A stretch of DNA of 33,391 nt from an uncultured Oscillospiraceae bacterium (GCA_900754605.1 CAAEDK010000259.1:1-33391), one strand, 5' to 3'. Shown: positions 7,908 to 15,686, counted from the first letter of the stretch. Notes: generated from the sequence alone by a model not told the origin. Translations and numbers: made by a program.

Positions 7908-7997
7908 ATAAAAGTCAGAGCATATACATATTTATCACTCTTCCTTTCCAAAGCACTCTCCCTATCGATGGGCGTCAGTTTAAGGGCGCCGTTGCGC

Positions 7998-8021
7998 AGC
8001 ATTTTTGCTTGCAAAAAAATC
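7998..8021. repeat. AGCATTTTTGC hairpin, related to one at 2554-2572
   Basis: AGCATTTTTGC-TT-GCAAAAAAATC. The minus strand of 2554-2575 reads AGCATTTTTGC-AGA-GCAAAAATC. The shared core in two intergenic regions suggests a dispersed intergenic element, or a worn copy of one. Confidence 0.4.
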
Positions 8022-8037
8022 GAGTTTGATCGTACTT

Positions 8038-8083
8038 TCCATAAAAAATAGCCACACCAATTGGTGTGGCTATTTTTTATGGA
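8038..8083. terminator. 46-base perfect palindrome, bidirectional terminator
   Basis: The sequence is its own reverse complement from 8038 to 8083, centred on CCAATTGG, with a GC core flanked by A6 and T6. It ends the minus-strand GTPase-nuclease gene that stops at 8148 and would also stop anything coming from the left. Confidence 0.85.
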
Positions 8084-8147
8084 TCTGAAAAGTAGGACTC
8101 TTTGGGTAAACCGGATTTACCCTGCTCCGCCCACCGCAAAGCTGTTC

Positions 8148-10835
8148 TCACTGATTTCTCTGCTGCCTGGCTCGCTCCATAGCAGCCTGAATCGGCTTCG
8201 AAGGCGCAGTGCGGTTCTGCTGGGCCAGCAGGGCAGCGATCTGTCCGGCCGCCTGCTCCACCTCCGCATGGAAGGCGGCTGCGGGAACACGCAGGGCCCC
8301 GTGTCCCAGAATGATCAGCTGCTCAGCGTTGTCCGAGGTGGCCACCCGCACCCGGTGCTTCTTTCGACTGAGGGCATAGGTGGCCTTCTCAATATAGGCA
8401 TCCGCCGTTTCAGCCTCTTTCGTGTAGACCACATAGATGTTATGATAACGGGACACCTCGCCCACTCCCCTGGGGACCTTATAGGCGTCAAAGACCAGAA
8501 TGATCTCACAGTGGCGGTAGCCCTGGTAGTTGCTCAAAATATCCATGAGCCGCTGGCGTGCGGCATCCAAATTATCCTGGGAAATAGCCTTCAGTTCATC
8601 CCAGGCAAAGATGATGTTATAGCCGTCCACCAGCAGGTACTCCGGACCAATCTCCTGGGGTGAAAGAATGGTCTGCCGCTCCGGGAGTTCGTCCCGCTTC
8701 CGGGGCTTGGGCTGGGGCCGTAGATCCCGGCGCTGGATAGGGCCGTAGGTCCGCTCAAAAATGGCCTTCAATTCCTCATCGGCCTCCAGCGATCCAGAGT
8801 ACACCGATCCACGGCGCGAAACTACTGGAGCAGGTGCCTCCTCCTCTTCCGGCGCCTCCCAGGACAGGCCGCTGTCCACATGCATATAATCCCGAACCTG
8901 GTCCCAACGAACCACAAAGCCCGCTCCGTGGTCACAGAACACAGAGTCGGCGGGGTTGTCCACATCCCGGTCGCTGTCATAGTTCGCAGCAGCAATCACC
9001 ACCTCCGAATGATGGCACGGGCGGTAACCGGCAGGGACACAGGACAGCCGTCCTAACCCACGGGTATATGACGCCACTTGGAGCGCATAATCCCCCACCT
9101 CCGACACCGGGACGGAGCCAGTGAGCAGACTCATCTCCCCCAGAGACTCTGGCGGCTGGAAGGTCCCCCCCATCCGCTGAATATCTGCCATGGCCCGGCC
9201 CAACTGGTCAGCAGGTACCTCCAGGCGCAGGTCGTACCACGGCTCCAGCAGGATGCTCCTGCCACACTTGAGTCCCTGGCGCACCGCCCGGTAGGTAGCT
9301 TGTCGGAAGTCTCCCCCCTCTGTGTGCTTTACATGGGCTCGTCCGGCCACAAGCGTAATCTTCATGTCAGTGATTGGCGCACCGGTAAGGACCCCTCTGT
9401 GCTCCTTTTCAGCCAAATGAGTCAGGATCAGCCGCTGCCAGTTCCGGTCCAACTGATCCTCAGAGCAGGCAGTATCAAAGCGCAGTCCACTGCCCAGCTC
9501 TCCCGGCTCCAGCAGCAGGTGGACCTCAGCATAGTGGCGCAGCGGCTCAAAGTGGCCTACCCCCTCCACTGGCTCCAAGATGGTCTCCTTATAAAGGACA
9601 CTGCCCGCGCCGAACGCAACCTCCAGTCCAAATCGCTCCTGGATCAGGCGGCGGAGAACCTCCAGCTGCACCTGACCCATAAGCTGAAGGCGGATTTCCC
9701 GGGCGCTCTCGTCCCAGGCAATGTGGAGCTGTGGGTCCTCCTCCTCCAGCTGGCTCAGCTGGCGCAGGACAGCATGGACATTGGCCCCCTCTGGGAGGCA
9801 CACCTGATAGGACAGCACTGGCTCCAGCAGCGGAACAGAGGACTCAGGCTCCACCCCCAGTCCCTGTCCTGGGTAGGTATGGCTCAGGCCGGTGACCGCA
9901 CACACCGTTCCTGCCGGAACGGTCTCCACCAGGCGGTACTGGGGGCCAGAGTACAGACGCAGCTGGTCGGCCTTCTCCTCCCAAAACGGCTCGGCCGGCT
10001 CCGGGCCGCTGGGGCTGCGGTTGGTAAGCAGAGCCTTCACCCTGAGGCTGCCTCCAGTGACCTTCAGATATGTGAGCCTAGCTCCCTGGGGATCCCGGGC
10101 AATCTTAAAGACCTTCGCACCGAACTCCTTAGGATACAACGGCGGGACAGCATACCGGCCGATGCCCTGCAGCAGCTCTGCCACTCCGTCCATCTTCAGC
10201 GCTGAACCGAACCAACAGGGAAACACCTTCCGGTGGCGGATGAGGGAGATCACATCCCCATCATCCAGGGCCCCCTCCTCCAGATACTTCTCTAAAATGC
10301 CTTCGTCACACAGGGCTGCACTCTCCTCCCAGTCCGGAGCAGAGAAGTCCACACAGCCACCGCTGAGCCGGCTGCGCAGTTGTTCCAACAAGGCAGCTCG
10401 GTCCGTACCCGCCAGGTCCATCTTGTTGACAAACAGAAAGGTCGGGATATGGTATCGGGCCAGCAGCCGCCACAGGGTAGTGGTGTGTCCCTGAACGCCG
10501 TCTGTGCCGCTGATGACCAGGATGGCATAATCCAGCACCTGGAGGGTGCGCTCCATCTCGCTGGAGAAGTCCACATGGCCCGGGGTGTCCAGCAGGGTCA
10601 GGTCCAGGCCGTCCAGAGACAGGCGGGCCTGTTTCGAAAAAATTGTGATTCCTCGCTCCCGTTCCTGATCATCGGTATCCAAAAAGGCATCCTGGTGGTC
10701 CACCCGCCCCAGGCGGCGCAGATGACCGCTCGCATAGAGCAGCCCCTCCGACAGAGTAGTCTTACCCGCGTCTACATGGGCCAGCAGACCTACGCAGAGC
10801 TGCTTCCGTTCCTGTTGTGATCCCTGTCCGCCCAT
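8148..10835 (-). CDS. TetM/EF-G-like ribosomal GTPase fused to a C-terminal NYN (YacP/Rae1-like) nuclease domain
   Basis: An 895-residue protein. Residues 1 to about 660 form a translational GTPase of the ribosomal-protection (TetM/TetO) group: G1 AHVDAGKTT (19-27), G2 RGIT (61-64), G3 DTPGH (83-87), G4 NKMD (137-140), then barrel and EF-G-like domains III-V. The TetM domain-IV loop that strips tetracycline (YSPVSTPADF) is replaced by a short HTEGGDFRQ, so drug resistance is unlikely. A charged linker (about 660-730) leads to an NYN/PIN-like domain (733 to about 870): VDGYN Asp737, VFDAYK Asp783, TADAYIE Asp812 and ATSDN Asp835, the acidic set of the YacP family. YacP of Bacillus (Rae1) cuts mRNA in the ribosomal A site. 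The ATG at 10835 has a GAGGAGG site 7 bases upstream. It is a one-gene unit. Inference: the GTPase delivers the nuclease to the A site of stalled ribosomes. Confidence 0.93.
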   Translation of the reverse strand: MGGQGSQQERKQLCVGLLAHVDAGKTTLSEGLLYASGHLRRLGRVDHQDAFLDTDDQERERGITIFSKQARLSLDGLDLTLLDTPGHVDFSSEMERTLQVLDYAILVISGTDGVQGHTTTLWRLLARYHIPTFLFVNKMDLAGTDRAALLEQLRSRLSGGCVDFSAPDWEESAALCDEGILEKYLEEGALDDGDVISLIRHRKVFPCWFGSALKMDGVAELLQGIGRYAVPPLYPKEFGAKVFKIARDPQGARLTYLKVTGGSLRVKALLTNRSPSGPEPAEPFWEEKADQLRLYSGPQYRLVETVPAGTVCAVTGLSHTYPGQGLGVEPESSVPLLEPVLSYQVCLPEGANVHAVLRQLSQLEEEDPQLHIAWDESAREIRLQLMGQVQLEVLRRLIQERFGLEVAFGAGSVLYKETILEPVEGVGHFEPLRHYAEVHLLLEPGELGSGLRFDTACSEDQLDRNWQRLILTHLAEKEHRGVLTGAPITDMKITLVAGRAHVKHTEGGDFRQATYRAVRQGLKCGRSILLEPWYDLRLEVPADQLGRAMADIQRMGGTFQPPESLGEMSLLTGSVPVSEVGDYALQVASYTRGLGRLSCVPAGYRPCHHSEVVIAAANYDSDRDVDNPADSVFCDHGAGFVVRWDQVRDYMHVDSGLSWEAPEEEEAPAPVVSRRGSVYSGSLEADEELKAIFERTYGPIQRRDLRPQPKPRKRDELPERQTILSPQEIGPEYLLVDGYNIIFAWDELKAISQDNLDAARQRLMDILSNYQGYRHCEIILVFDAYKVPRGVGEVSRYHNIYVVYTKEAETADAYIEKATYALSRKKHRVRVATSDNAEQLIILGHGALRVPAAAFHAEVEQAAGQIAALLAQQNRTAPSKPIQAAMERARQQRNQ

Positions 10836-10870
10836 CTCGATGCCTCCTCAGACAGTTTGATATCTGATAC

Positions 10871-10899
10871 AGTATACCACAAGGGCCGGAATCAGTCGA
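10871..10899 (-). promoter_or_regulatory. probable promoter of the GTPase-nuclease gene
   Basis: On the minus strand, TCGACT, 17 bases, TATACT, ending 36 bases before the ATG. Confidence 0.55.
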
Positions 10900-10982
10900 G
10901 ATAGAGTTGAGCATACAGTCAGCACTAGAACGCCTAACGCCCCGAAAGGAACAACTTCGCTGCATCTGATGCTCTGCCCTTT

Positions 10983-11018
10983 ATAAATAAAGATCATACT
11001 TCCAAACATTTTATTTAT
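10983..11018. repeat. inverted repeat at the left edge of the mobile remnant
   Basis: ATAAATAAA (10983-10991) is the exact reverse complement of TTTATTTAT (11010-11018), 18 bases apart. Sequence like the mobile-element protein starts 2-3 bases to the right, so it may mark the join, though AT-rich repeats also arise by chance. Confidence 0.4.
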
Positions 11019-11020
11019 GT

Positions 11021-12342
11021 AATCAGGAAAAGCACCGGGACGACCGCACCTTGCTGGAGAAGGTGCGGGACGCTATCCGGGCCATCGTCCGCAAGCTGAC
11101 CGGGGCGGAGAAGAAGCAGGCGCAGACCGCCGAGGGCAAGCTGACGGCGGCGCTGGAGGCTGCGGCAAAGCAGGCGGAGAACCTGGAGACGAACAAAAAC
11201 GCCGCCCAGACGGACGGCGAGGCAAGGTTTTCTATCAATGAGCAGTTCCGCCAGGAATTGCGGGAATGGTTCGAGGATGGACAGCCCACCGGTGAACTGT
11301 TCATCCTGGGCAGCACAGGCCCGGTGCTGCAAGGCCTCGGTGCTATTGAAAGCGACATTTACATGAACGGGGACAAAATCAGCATCATCCTGGAGCAGCA
11401 CCCGGAAATGAGTATCCGAGAAATCCAGCGTATTCCAGAGATGCTGGAGGACCCCACCCTCATCCTGAAAAGCAAAGGAACCGGCAAGGCCGGGAACAAC
11501 AGCCGCATGGTGCTGTATGGGTCCATCAAAGCCCAGAACGGCCAGCCGATGCTCGCAGTCCTCGACCTGCGCCCTCGTGAAAGCGGCTTCCTTCTGAATG
11601 ATATGCAGAAGGTGAATAGCGCATACACCAAGAACAACCCTGCCAGCTTCGTGACCGGCAGCGACGTTCTGTATGCAGACAAAAAAAGAACCGTTCCGCT
11701 TCTTCGCCAGTTCGGGCTTACAATCACGTCCCGACAGCTTCTGCGGAATGGCTCTATGGGCAGTATAGCCTATGATGGAGACCGTGTCAAGATGTCCGGC
11801 GTTCCGTTTTCTTCCGTGGTCGATCTGGGCAGCAGCGGGCGCTTTTCCCTCAAGGCCCCGGTGGAGGAGACCGAGAACCTGATTGCCCTGCATAATCTGA
11901 CGGAGGAGAAACTGTGGGGCGACCTTCGGCTGGGCGGCTTCCCTATGCCCTCCATCGCTGTTACCCGGATTGACGTACCCCACACCAATTTCGGGGACAT
12001 TACGCTTGTCATGGACAAGCGGAGCATCGACCCCAAGGCAAACCGCAAGAACACCGTCTACTCCGCTGACGCATGGACACCGACCTTTCCGCAGGTGGAA
12101 TACGCCGCCGACCCGGCGGCAGAGCGCCGCATTTCCGGGCGGCTGCGGGAATTGTCCGGCAAAGTGGACACACCTACGAGCAGTACAGAGACCTGCGGGC
12201 GCATCTGCGGTCCACCACCCTGTCCCTCTCTGAGGAGGACAGCAGGGACATCCCGGACTATGGAGACTGGCGCAAGCATCAGATGGAGCGCATGGTCATC
12301 CGTAAGGGGCAATTTTTTCCACCACTTAAAAAGCTAGAATAG
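11021..12342 (+). pseudogene. fragment of a large phage/ICE 'polyvalent' protein, truncated and frameshifted
   Basis: Open frame from about 11021 (NQEKHRDDRTLLEKV) without a plausible start or ribosome site; the first usable codon is a TTG at 11051. The N-terminal part is a coiled, K/A-rich linker. Next comes a domain (about 11220-11790) with the pattern EMSIREIQRIPEMLEDP...LILKSKG, which resembles the MuF-C/PBECR nuclease-like domains of phage and ICE proteins. Then a segment LHNLTEEKLWGDLRLGGFPMPSIA...FGDITLVMDK...YSADAWTPTFP is typical of very large conjugative-element proteins. At about 12165 the frame shifts: homologous-looking sequence (TYEQYRDLRAHLRSTTLSL) goes on in another frame to a stop at 12340. 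The 5' end, much of the middle and the 3' end of the parent gene are missing. It ends 76 bases before the 3' end of a tRNA-Arg gene, the usual place for integrated elements. Domain names are from memory of family patterns. Confidence 0.75.
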
Positions 12343-12380
12343 GCTGTTTTCTGTGGTTCACCCAAAGAAAATAGGTTGCA

Positions 12381-12413
12381 AAAACCCTAGAGTCTTCGAG
12401 ACTCTAGGGTTTT
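12381..12413 (-). terminator. terminator of tRNA-Arg
   Basis: A perfect 15-base stem (12381-12395 with 12399-12413) around TCG. On the minus strand it ends in a T5 run, directly after the tRNA-Arg gene. Confidence 0.9.
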
Positions 12414-12417
12414 CATT

Positions 12418-12493
12418 TGGTACGCCCGAAGGGACTCGAACCCCCAACATTCAGAACCGGAATCTGACGCTCTATCCATTGAACTACGGGCGC
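12418..12493 (-). tRNA. tRNA-Arg (anticodon CCG)
   Basis: 76 bases with encoded CCA. Acceptor GCGCCCG/CGGGCGT (last pair G-U), anticodon stem TCAGA/TCTGA around TTCCGGT, and T-arm GGTTCGAGTCC. Its 3' end faces the mobile remnant. Confidence 0.96.
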
Positions 12494-12512
12494 TTTTCTC
12501 TATAGCTTCATT

Positions 12513-12541
12513 ATTATAGCAGGGTTTCACCTTATTGTAAA
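12513..12541 (-). promoter_or_regulatory. promoter of tRNA-Arg
   Basis: On the minus strand, TTTACA, 17 bases, TATAAT, ending 20 bases before the tRNA. Confidence 0.85.
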
Positions 12542-12602
12542 GTGGTATTTTAAAATTTCTCACAAAATTCAGAAAATGGGGCGTTTTTTCACCCTGATAT
12601 GC

Positions 12603-12631
12603 TTTACTCTGGTTTTTTCATCGACTATAAT
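12603..12631 (+). promoter_or_regulatory. promoter of the acetyltransferase gene
   Basis: TTTACT, 17 bases, TATAAT, 57 bases before the ATG at 12689. Confidence 0.75.
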
Positions 12632-12688
12632 GTTGTCTGTTCAACAGGCGGCGTACCGGCTTCGGGCTGCCAGAAGGGATGAAACACC

Positions 12689-13264
12689 ATGACGGAACAG
12701 GAGAAAATGCAGGCTGGCGCTCTGTATCAAGCTGACGCACCAGAACTGGTCCAGGCCAGACAGCGTGCAAAAGAGTTGTGCTGCCGGTTCAATCTTGATG
12801 CCGTGCTGTCCCCCGAGACCGGAGGACAGCTGCTGCGGGAGCTTCTGGGCAAGGCAGGAGACCACATCTCCATCCAGCCCATATTCTGGTGCGACTATGG
12901 CTTCAACATCCGCATGGGTTCTCAAATTGAGATCAACCACAACTGCGTCATTTTGGACTGCGCCTCGGTAACCTTTGGGAATCATGTATTCATTGGCCCC
13001 AACTGCGGCTTCTACACGGCGGGACACCCCCTGGATTCAGATGCCCGGAACTCCGGACTGGAGTTTGCCAGACCTATCACCATTGGGGACAACGTCTGGA
13101 TTGGCGGCAATGTGTCTGTTCTGCCCGGAGTCACCATCGGCTCTTGCTCAGTTATCGGCGCAGGGAGCGTGGTCAGTCGGGATATCCCGCCCAATGTGGT
13201 GGCCGCTGGAAATCCCTGCCGGGTGCTGCGCCCTATCTGCCCCGGTGGAACAAATGAACCATAG
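12689..13264 (+). CDS. sugar O-acetyltransferase, maltose/galactoside (Maa/LacA) type
   Basis: A 191-residue left-handed beta-helix enzyme that moves an acetyl group from acetyl-CoA to a sugar hydroxyl. An N-terminal helical Mac domain (about 1-60: MTEQEKMQAGALYQADAPEL) is followed by hexapeptide repeats (INHNCVILD, ITIGDNVWIGGNVSVLPGVTIG). The catalytic histidine of the family is present in YTAGHPLD. The length is typical. The start at 12689 has an AAGGGA site 9 bases upstream. The true acceptor sugar is not known for most members. It has its own promoter and may read through into the glmS leader, as no terminator is seen before the ribozyme. Confidence 0.93.
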   Translation: MTEQEKMQAGALYQADAPELVQARQRAKELCCRFNLDAVLSPETGGQLLRELLGKAGDHISIQPIFWCDYGFNIRMGSQIEINHNCVILDCASVTFGNHVFIGPNCGFYTAGHPLDSDARNSGLEFARPITIGDNVWIGGNVSVLPGVTIGSCSVIGAGSVVSRDIPPNVVAAGNPCRVLRPICPGGTNEP

Positions 13265-13341
13265 CAAGCCTGTTTAACGCTTCGCAGAAAGGAAGGAGGA
13301 CTATGCCGATCCAGTGACTTATCATTGGAATATGCATCAAA

Positions 13342-13510
13342 AGCGCCAGCGCCTGCCCGGCGGGCAGGATGACGAGGAGAAGGGAGAATCGAGGGGACTG
13401 CGGCCCAGCCGCAGTCTGAAAATTCGGCGGATGCCCTTCCGCACCGCCCGGGTGCGTACACAGTCAGTAAATATGCGGGTAACCGCAAAACAGAGGGGCT
13501 GTGATCGGGA
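13342..13510 (+). ncRNA. glmS ribozyme (GlcN6P-activated self-cleaving leader)
   Basis: The leader of glmS has the conserved blocks of the glmS ribozyme in order. AGCGCC is at 13342-13347, with the expected cut between A13342 and G13343. A CTGCCC-GGC-GGGCAG stem lies at 13353-13367, GACGAGG at 13371-13377, AATCGA at 13387-13392, a GACTGCGGC hairpin at 13396-13416 and TTCGGCGGATGCC at 13423-13435. The 3' pseudoknot part has GCACC/GGTGC (13441-13455), CACAG/CTGTG (13459-13503) and GCGG-GTAA-CCGC (13475-13486). In other Firmicutes glucosamine-6-phosphate acts as cofactor for self-cleavage, and the cut mRNA is degraded, giving feedback control of GlmS. End coordinates are approximate. Confidence 0.95.
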
Positions 13511-13520
13511 AACGAGGGTA

Positions 13521-13566
13521 CAAATATCTGCGAGTTTGTCCTCCCGAAGTCGAATATTTGAGGAGG
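13521..13566 (+). promoter_or_regulatory. hairpin next to the glmS ribosome site, possible anti-SD
   Basis: CAAATAT (13521-13527) pairs with ATATTTG (13554-13560), directly against the GGAGG site (13562-13566). The loop holds CCTCC (13540-13544), which could instead pair with GGAGG and hide it. It lies between the ribozyme and the ATG. Confidence 0.4.
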
Positions 13567-13577
13567 AATAACATTTT

Positions 13578-15410
13578 ATGTGTGGTATTGTTGGTTTTAT
13601 TGGGTCAGAGCAGGCAGCGCCCATCCTGCTGGAGGGGCTATCCCGCCTGGAGTATCGTGGATACGATTCCGCTGGATTGGCCGTCTATGATCCGGCGAAC
13701 GGGCTCCAAATCGTAAAGGCCAAGGGCCGCCTCCAAGTCCTATATGATCTGACCGACGGCGGCGCTCTCGTCCCCGGCATCATGGGTGTGGGTCATACCC
13801 GCTGGGCCACCCACGGTGCGCCCAATGATGTGAACTCCCATCCCCAGGTGAGTCAATCCGGACGGATCGCTGTAGTCCACAACGGGATCATCGAAAATTA
13901 TGCCAAGCTGAAGGCGTTTCTGGAGTCCAAAGGAATCAGCTTCGCCTCCGAGACAGATACCGAGGTGGTAGCCCAGCTGCTGGAGTATTACTATGACGGG
14001 GACCTGCTCGATGCAGTCTCTAAAGTGCTCCACCGCATTGAGGGCGCGTACGCTCTGGGGATCGTATGCGCCGACGAGCCGGATAAGCTGGTGGCAGTGC
14101 GGAAGGACTCCCCCCTGGTGCTTGGATATGGTGAGGGCTTCAATCTGCTGGCTTCTGACGTCACCGCCGTCATCAAGCACACCCGCGAGGTATGCTATCT
14201 GGATGATGGTGAGGTAGCGGTACTCACCCCCAGCTCAGTTCAGGTATACAACTCCCTGCTCCAGCCTGTGGAGAAAGCGCACTCCCATGTGGACTGGGAG
14301 ATTTCCGCAGCAGAAAAGGGCGGTTATGAGCACTTCATGTTCAAGGAGATCATGGAACAGCCAAAGGCCCTGCGGGACACTATTTTCCCCCGCCTGCGGG
14401 GGGATCGGGTCGTACTGGACGATCTGACTATCACCCGGGAAGAGTTAGAGCAGATGGACCGCCTGTATATCATCGCCTGCGGTTCCTCCTATCATGTTGG
14501 GGTGGCGGCCAAGTATATTTTGGAACGGCTGCTGCGTATCCCGGTGGAAGTAACCCTGGCTTCGGAGTTTCGCTACTGTGATCCCATCGTCACCAACCGC
14601 ACCCTTGCTCTGGTGATCAGCCAGTCTGGGGAGACCATCGACACCCTAGCCGCCATGCGGGAGGCCAAGCGCCTGGGCGCCCGCCTTCTGTCCATTGTCA
14701 ACGTAGTAGGCTCCACCATCGCCCGGGAGTCTGATGATGTGCTATATACCTGGGCGGGACCGGAGATCGCCGTAGCCACCACGAAGGCCTACTCTACTCA
14801 GCTGGCGGTGATCTATTTGGTTGGCCTCTACTTTGCTGAACTTTTGGGCCGGATCGGAGATCAGGAGTATCGGGAACTTGTAGCACAGCTGCGCCTGCTT
14901 CCCTCCAAGGCAGAGGAGATCCTTTCCCATACTCAGGAGATCCAGTACTACGCCTCCATCTATTTCAACCACAACTCTGTCTTTTTTATCGGACGGAATA
15001 TTGATTATGCTGTGGGCCTGGAGGGTTCTCTCAAATTGAAAGAGATCTCTTATATCCACTCGGAGGCATACGCTGCCGGCGAGCTGAAACATGGAACCAT
15101 CTCTCTGATCGAGGATGGTACCCTGGTCGTGGCTCTGGCCAGCTGGAACACCTTATTTGATAAATTGATGAGCAACGTAAAAGAGGTCAAGGCCCGGGGC
15201 GCAGACGTCATCGGCATTTCGACCTCCAGTCACAGGGACCAGTTAGATGCTCTGGTAGACAGTGCGATGACCATCCCAGATACTCACCCCATGTTTCTGC
15301 CCTCTCTGGAGGTCATTCCTATGCAGCTGTTCGCCTATTATGTCGCTCTGATGCGCGGTTGCGACATTGACAAACCTAGAAATCTTGCAAAAAGCGTCAC
15401 TGTGGAGTGA
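13578..15410 (+). CDS. glmS: glutamine--fructose-6-phosphate aminotransferase (isomerizing)
   Basis: A 610-residue enzyme that makes glucosamine-6-phosphate from fructose-6-phosphate and glutamine, the first step to UDP-GlcNAc for peptidoglycan. The N-terminal class II glutaminase begins MCGIVGFIG with the nucleophile Cys2, and keeps the GHTRWATHG and NGIIENY motifs. Two SIS domains follow (CGSSYHVG, VISQSGETIDTLAAM). The tail NLAKSVTVE closes the active site. Length is the usual one. A GGAGG site lies 11 bases before the ATG. It is controlled by the ribozyme in its leader and ends at a hairpin at 15419-15457. Confidence 0.98.
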   Translation: MCGIVGFIGSEQAAPILLEGLSRLEYRGYDSAGLAVYDPANGLQIVKAKGRLQVLYDLTDGGALVPGIMGVGHTRWATHGAPNDVNSHPQVSQSGRIAVVHNGIIENYAKLKAFLESKGISFASETDTEVVAQLLEYYYDGDLLDAVSKVLHRIEGAYALGIVCADEPDKLVAVRKDSPLVLGYGEGFNLLASDVTAVIKHTREVCYLDDGEVAVLTPSSVQVYNSLLQPVEKAHSHVDWEISAAEKGGYEHFMFKEIMEQPKALRDTIFPRLRGDRVVLDDLTITREELEQMDRLYIIACGSSYHVGVAAKYILERLLRIPVEVTLASEFRYCDPIVTNRTLALVISQSGETIDTLAAMREAKRLGARLLSIVNVVGSTIARESDDVLYTWAGPEIAVATTKAYSTQLAVIYLVGLYFAELLGRIGDQEYRELVAQLRLLPSKAEEILSHTQEIQYYASIYFNHNSVFFIGRNIDYAVGLEGSLKLKEISYIHSEAYAAGELKHGTISLIEDGTLVVALASWNTLFDKLMSNVKEVKARGADVIGISTSSHRDQLDALVDSAMTIPDTHPMFLPSLEVIPMQLFAYYVALMRGCDIDKPRNLAKSVTVE

Positions 15411-15418
15411 TGAAAACC

Positions 15419-15457
15419 GACCCGTGGCCCAGACGAAATTCGTCCGGGCCACGGGTC
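15419..15457. terminator. hairpin between glmS and the convergent small gene
   Basis: GACCCGTGGCCC (15419-15430) pairs perfectly with GGGCCACGGGTC (15446-15457); the loop holds a further GACGAA/TTCGTC stem. The T run is weak on both sides. Confidence 0.7.
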
Positions 15458-15460
15458 TCA

Positions 15461-15643
15461 CTATTGGATATTTTCCTCCGCACAGTTGTCCACCACGCGG
15501 AAACCCATCTCACCGGGAGCCGCTACAGGAAATTTCGCAATGCTGACATCATCAAACCGGGCGCAGAGACGCAACTGAGGATTGAGTCGCAGATCCTCTC
15601 CCAGAAGTTCCTGGTACTCCTTCCGTTTCTTTTGTTCCAGCAT
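15461..15643 (-). CDS. small hypothetical protein (60 aa)
   Basis: A 60-residue soluble protein, charged N-terminus (MLEQKKRKEYQELLGEDL), no membrane segment, no cysteine pair likely to bind metal. I do not recognise it. A GGGGGTGATGGA site precedes the ATG. A CATACTA box 16 bases upstream of the ATG matches the -10 of forespore sigma-G/F promoters, and the same box and spacing precede the neighbouring small operon. So it may be a sporulation gene. It converges on glmS. Confidence 0.6.
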   Translation of the reverse strand: MLEQKKRKEYQELLGEDLRLNPQLRLCARFDDVSIAKFPVAAPGEMGFRVVDNCAEENIQ

Positions 15644-15659
15644 TCCATCACCCCCGGTC

Positions 15660-15666
15660 TAGTATG
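15660..15666 (-). promoter_or_regulatory. possible sigma-G/F -10 box
   Basis: CATACTA on the minus strand, 16 bases before the ATG at 15643. No good -35 is seen because the T-rich tail of the neighbouring terminator lies there, so confidence is low. Confidence 0.35.
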
Positions 15667-15686
15667 TCCCAGCAAACCGTTTTTAA

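Noticed and set aside
7697..8014. 105-codon minus-strand frame over tRNA-Leu
   Set aside because: It crosses a tRNA gene, its terminator and promoter; such frames over tRNAs are a well-known artefact.
8148..10835. Tetracycline-resistance gene
   Set aside because: The TetM-like core is clear, but the drug-displacing loop is missing and a nuclease domain is attached, so resistance is not supported.
10936..10954. Possible second copy of the tRNA-Arg 3' end (left attachment site)
   Set aside because: AACGCCCCGAAAGGAAC only loosely resembles the tRNA end (ACGCCCGAAGGGAC); it needs an inserted base and mismatches.
13314..13571. 85-codon frame in the glmS leader, and a 4-codon ATG frame (13303-13317) with a good ribosome site
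   Set aside because: The longer frame runs through the ribozyme and its Arg-rich product reflects RNA stems. The 4-codon frame is too short to support, though it could be a start-stop regulator.
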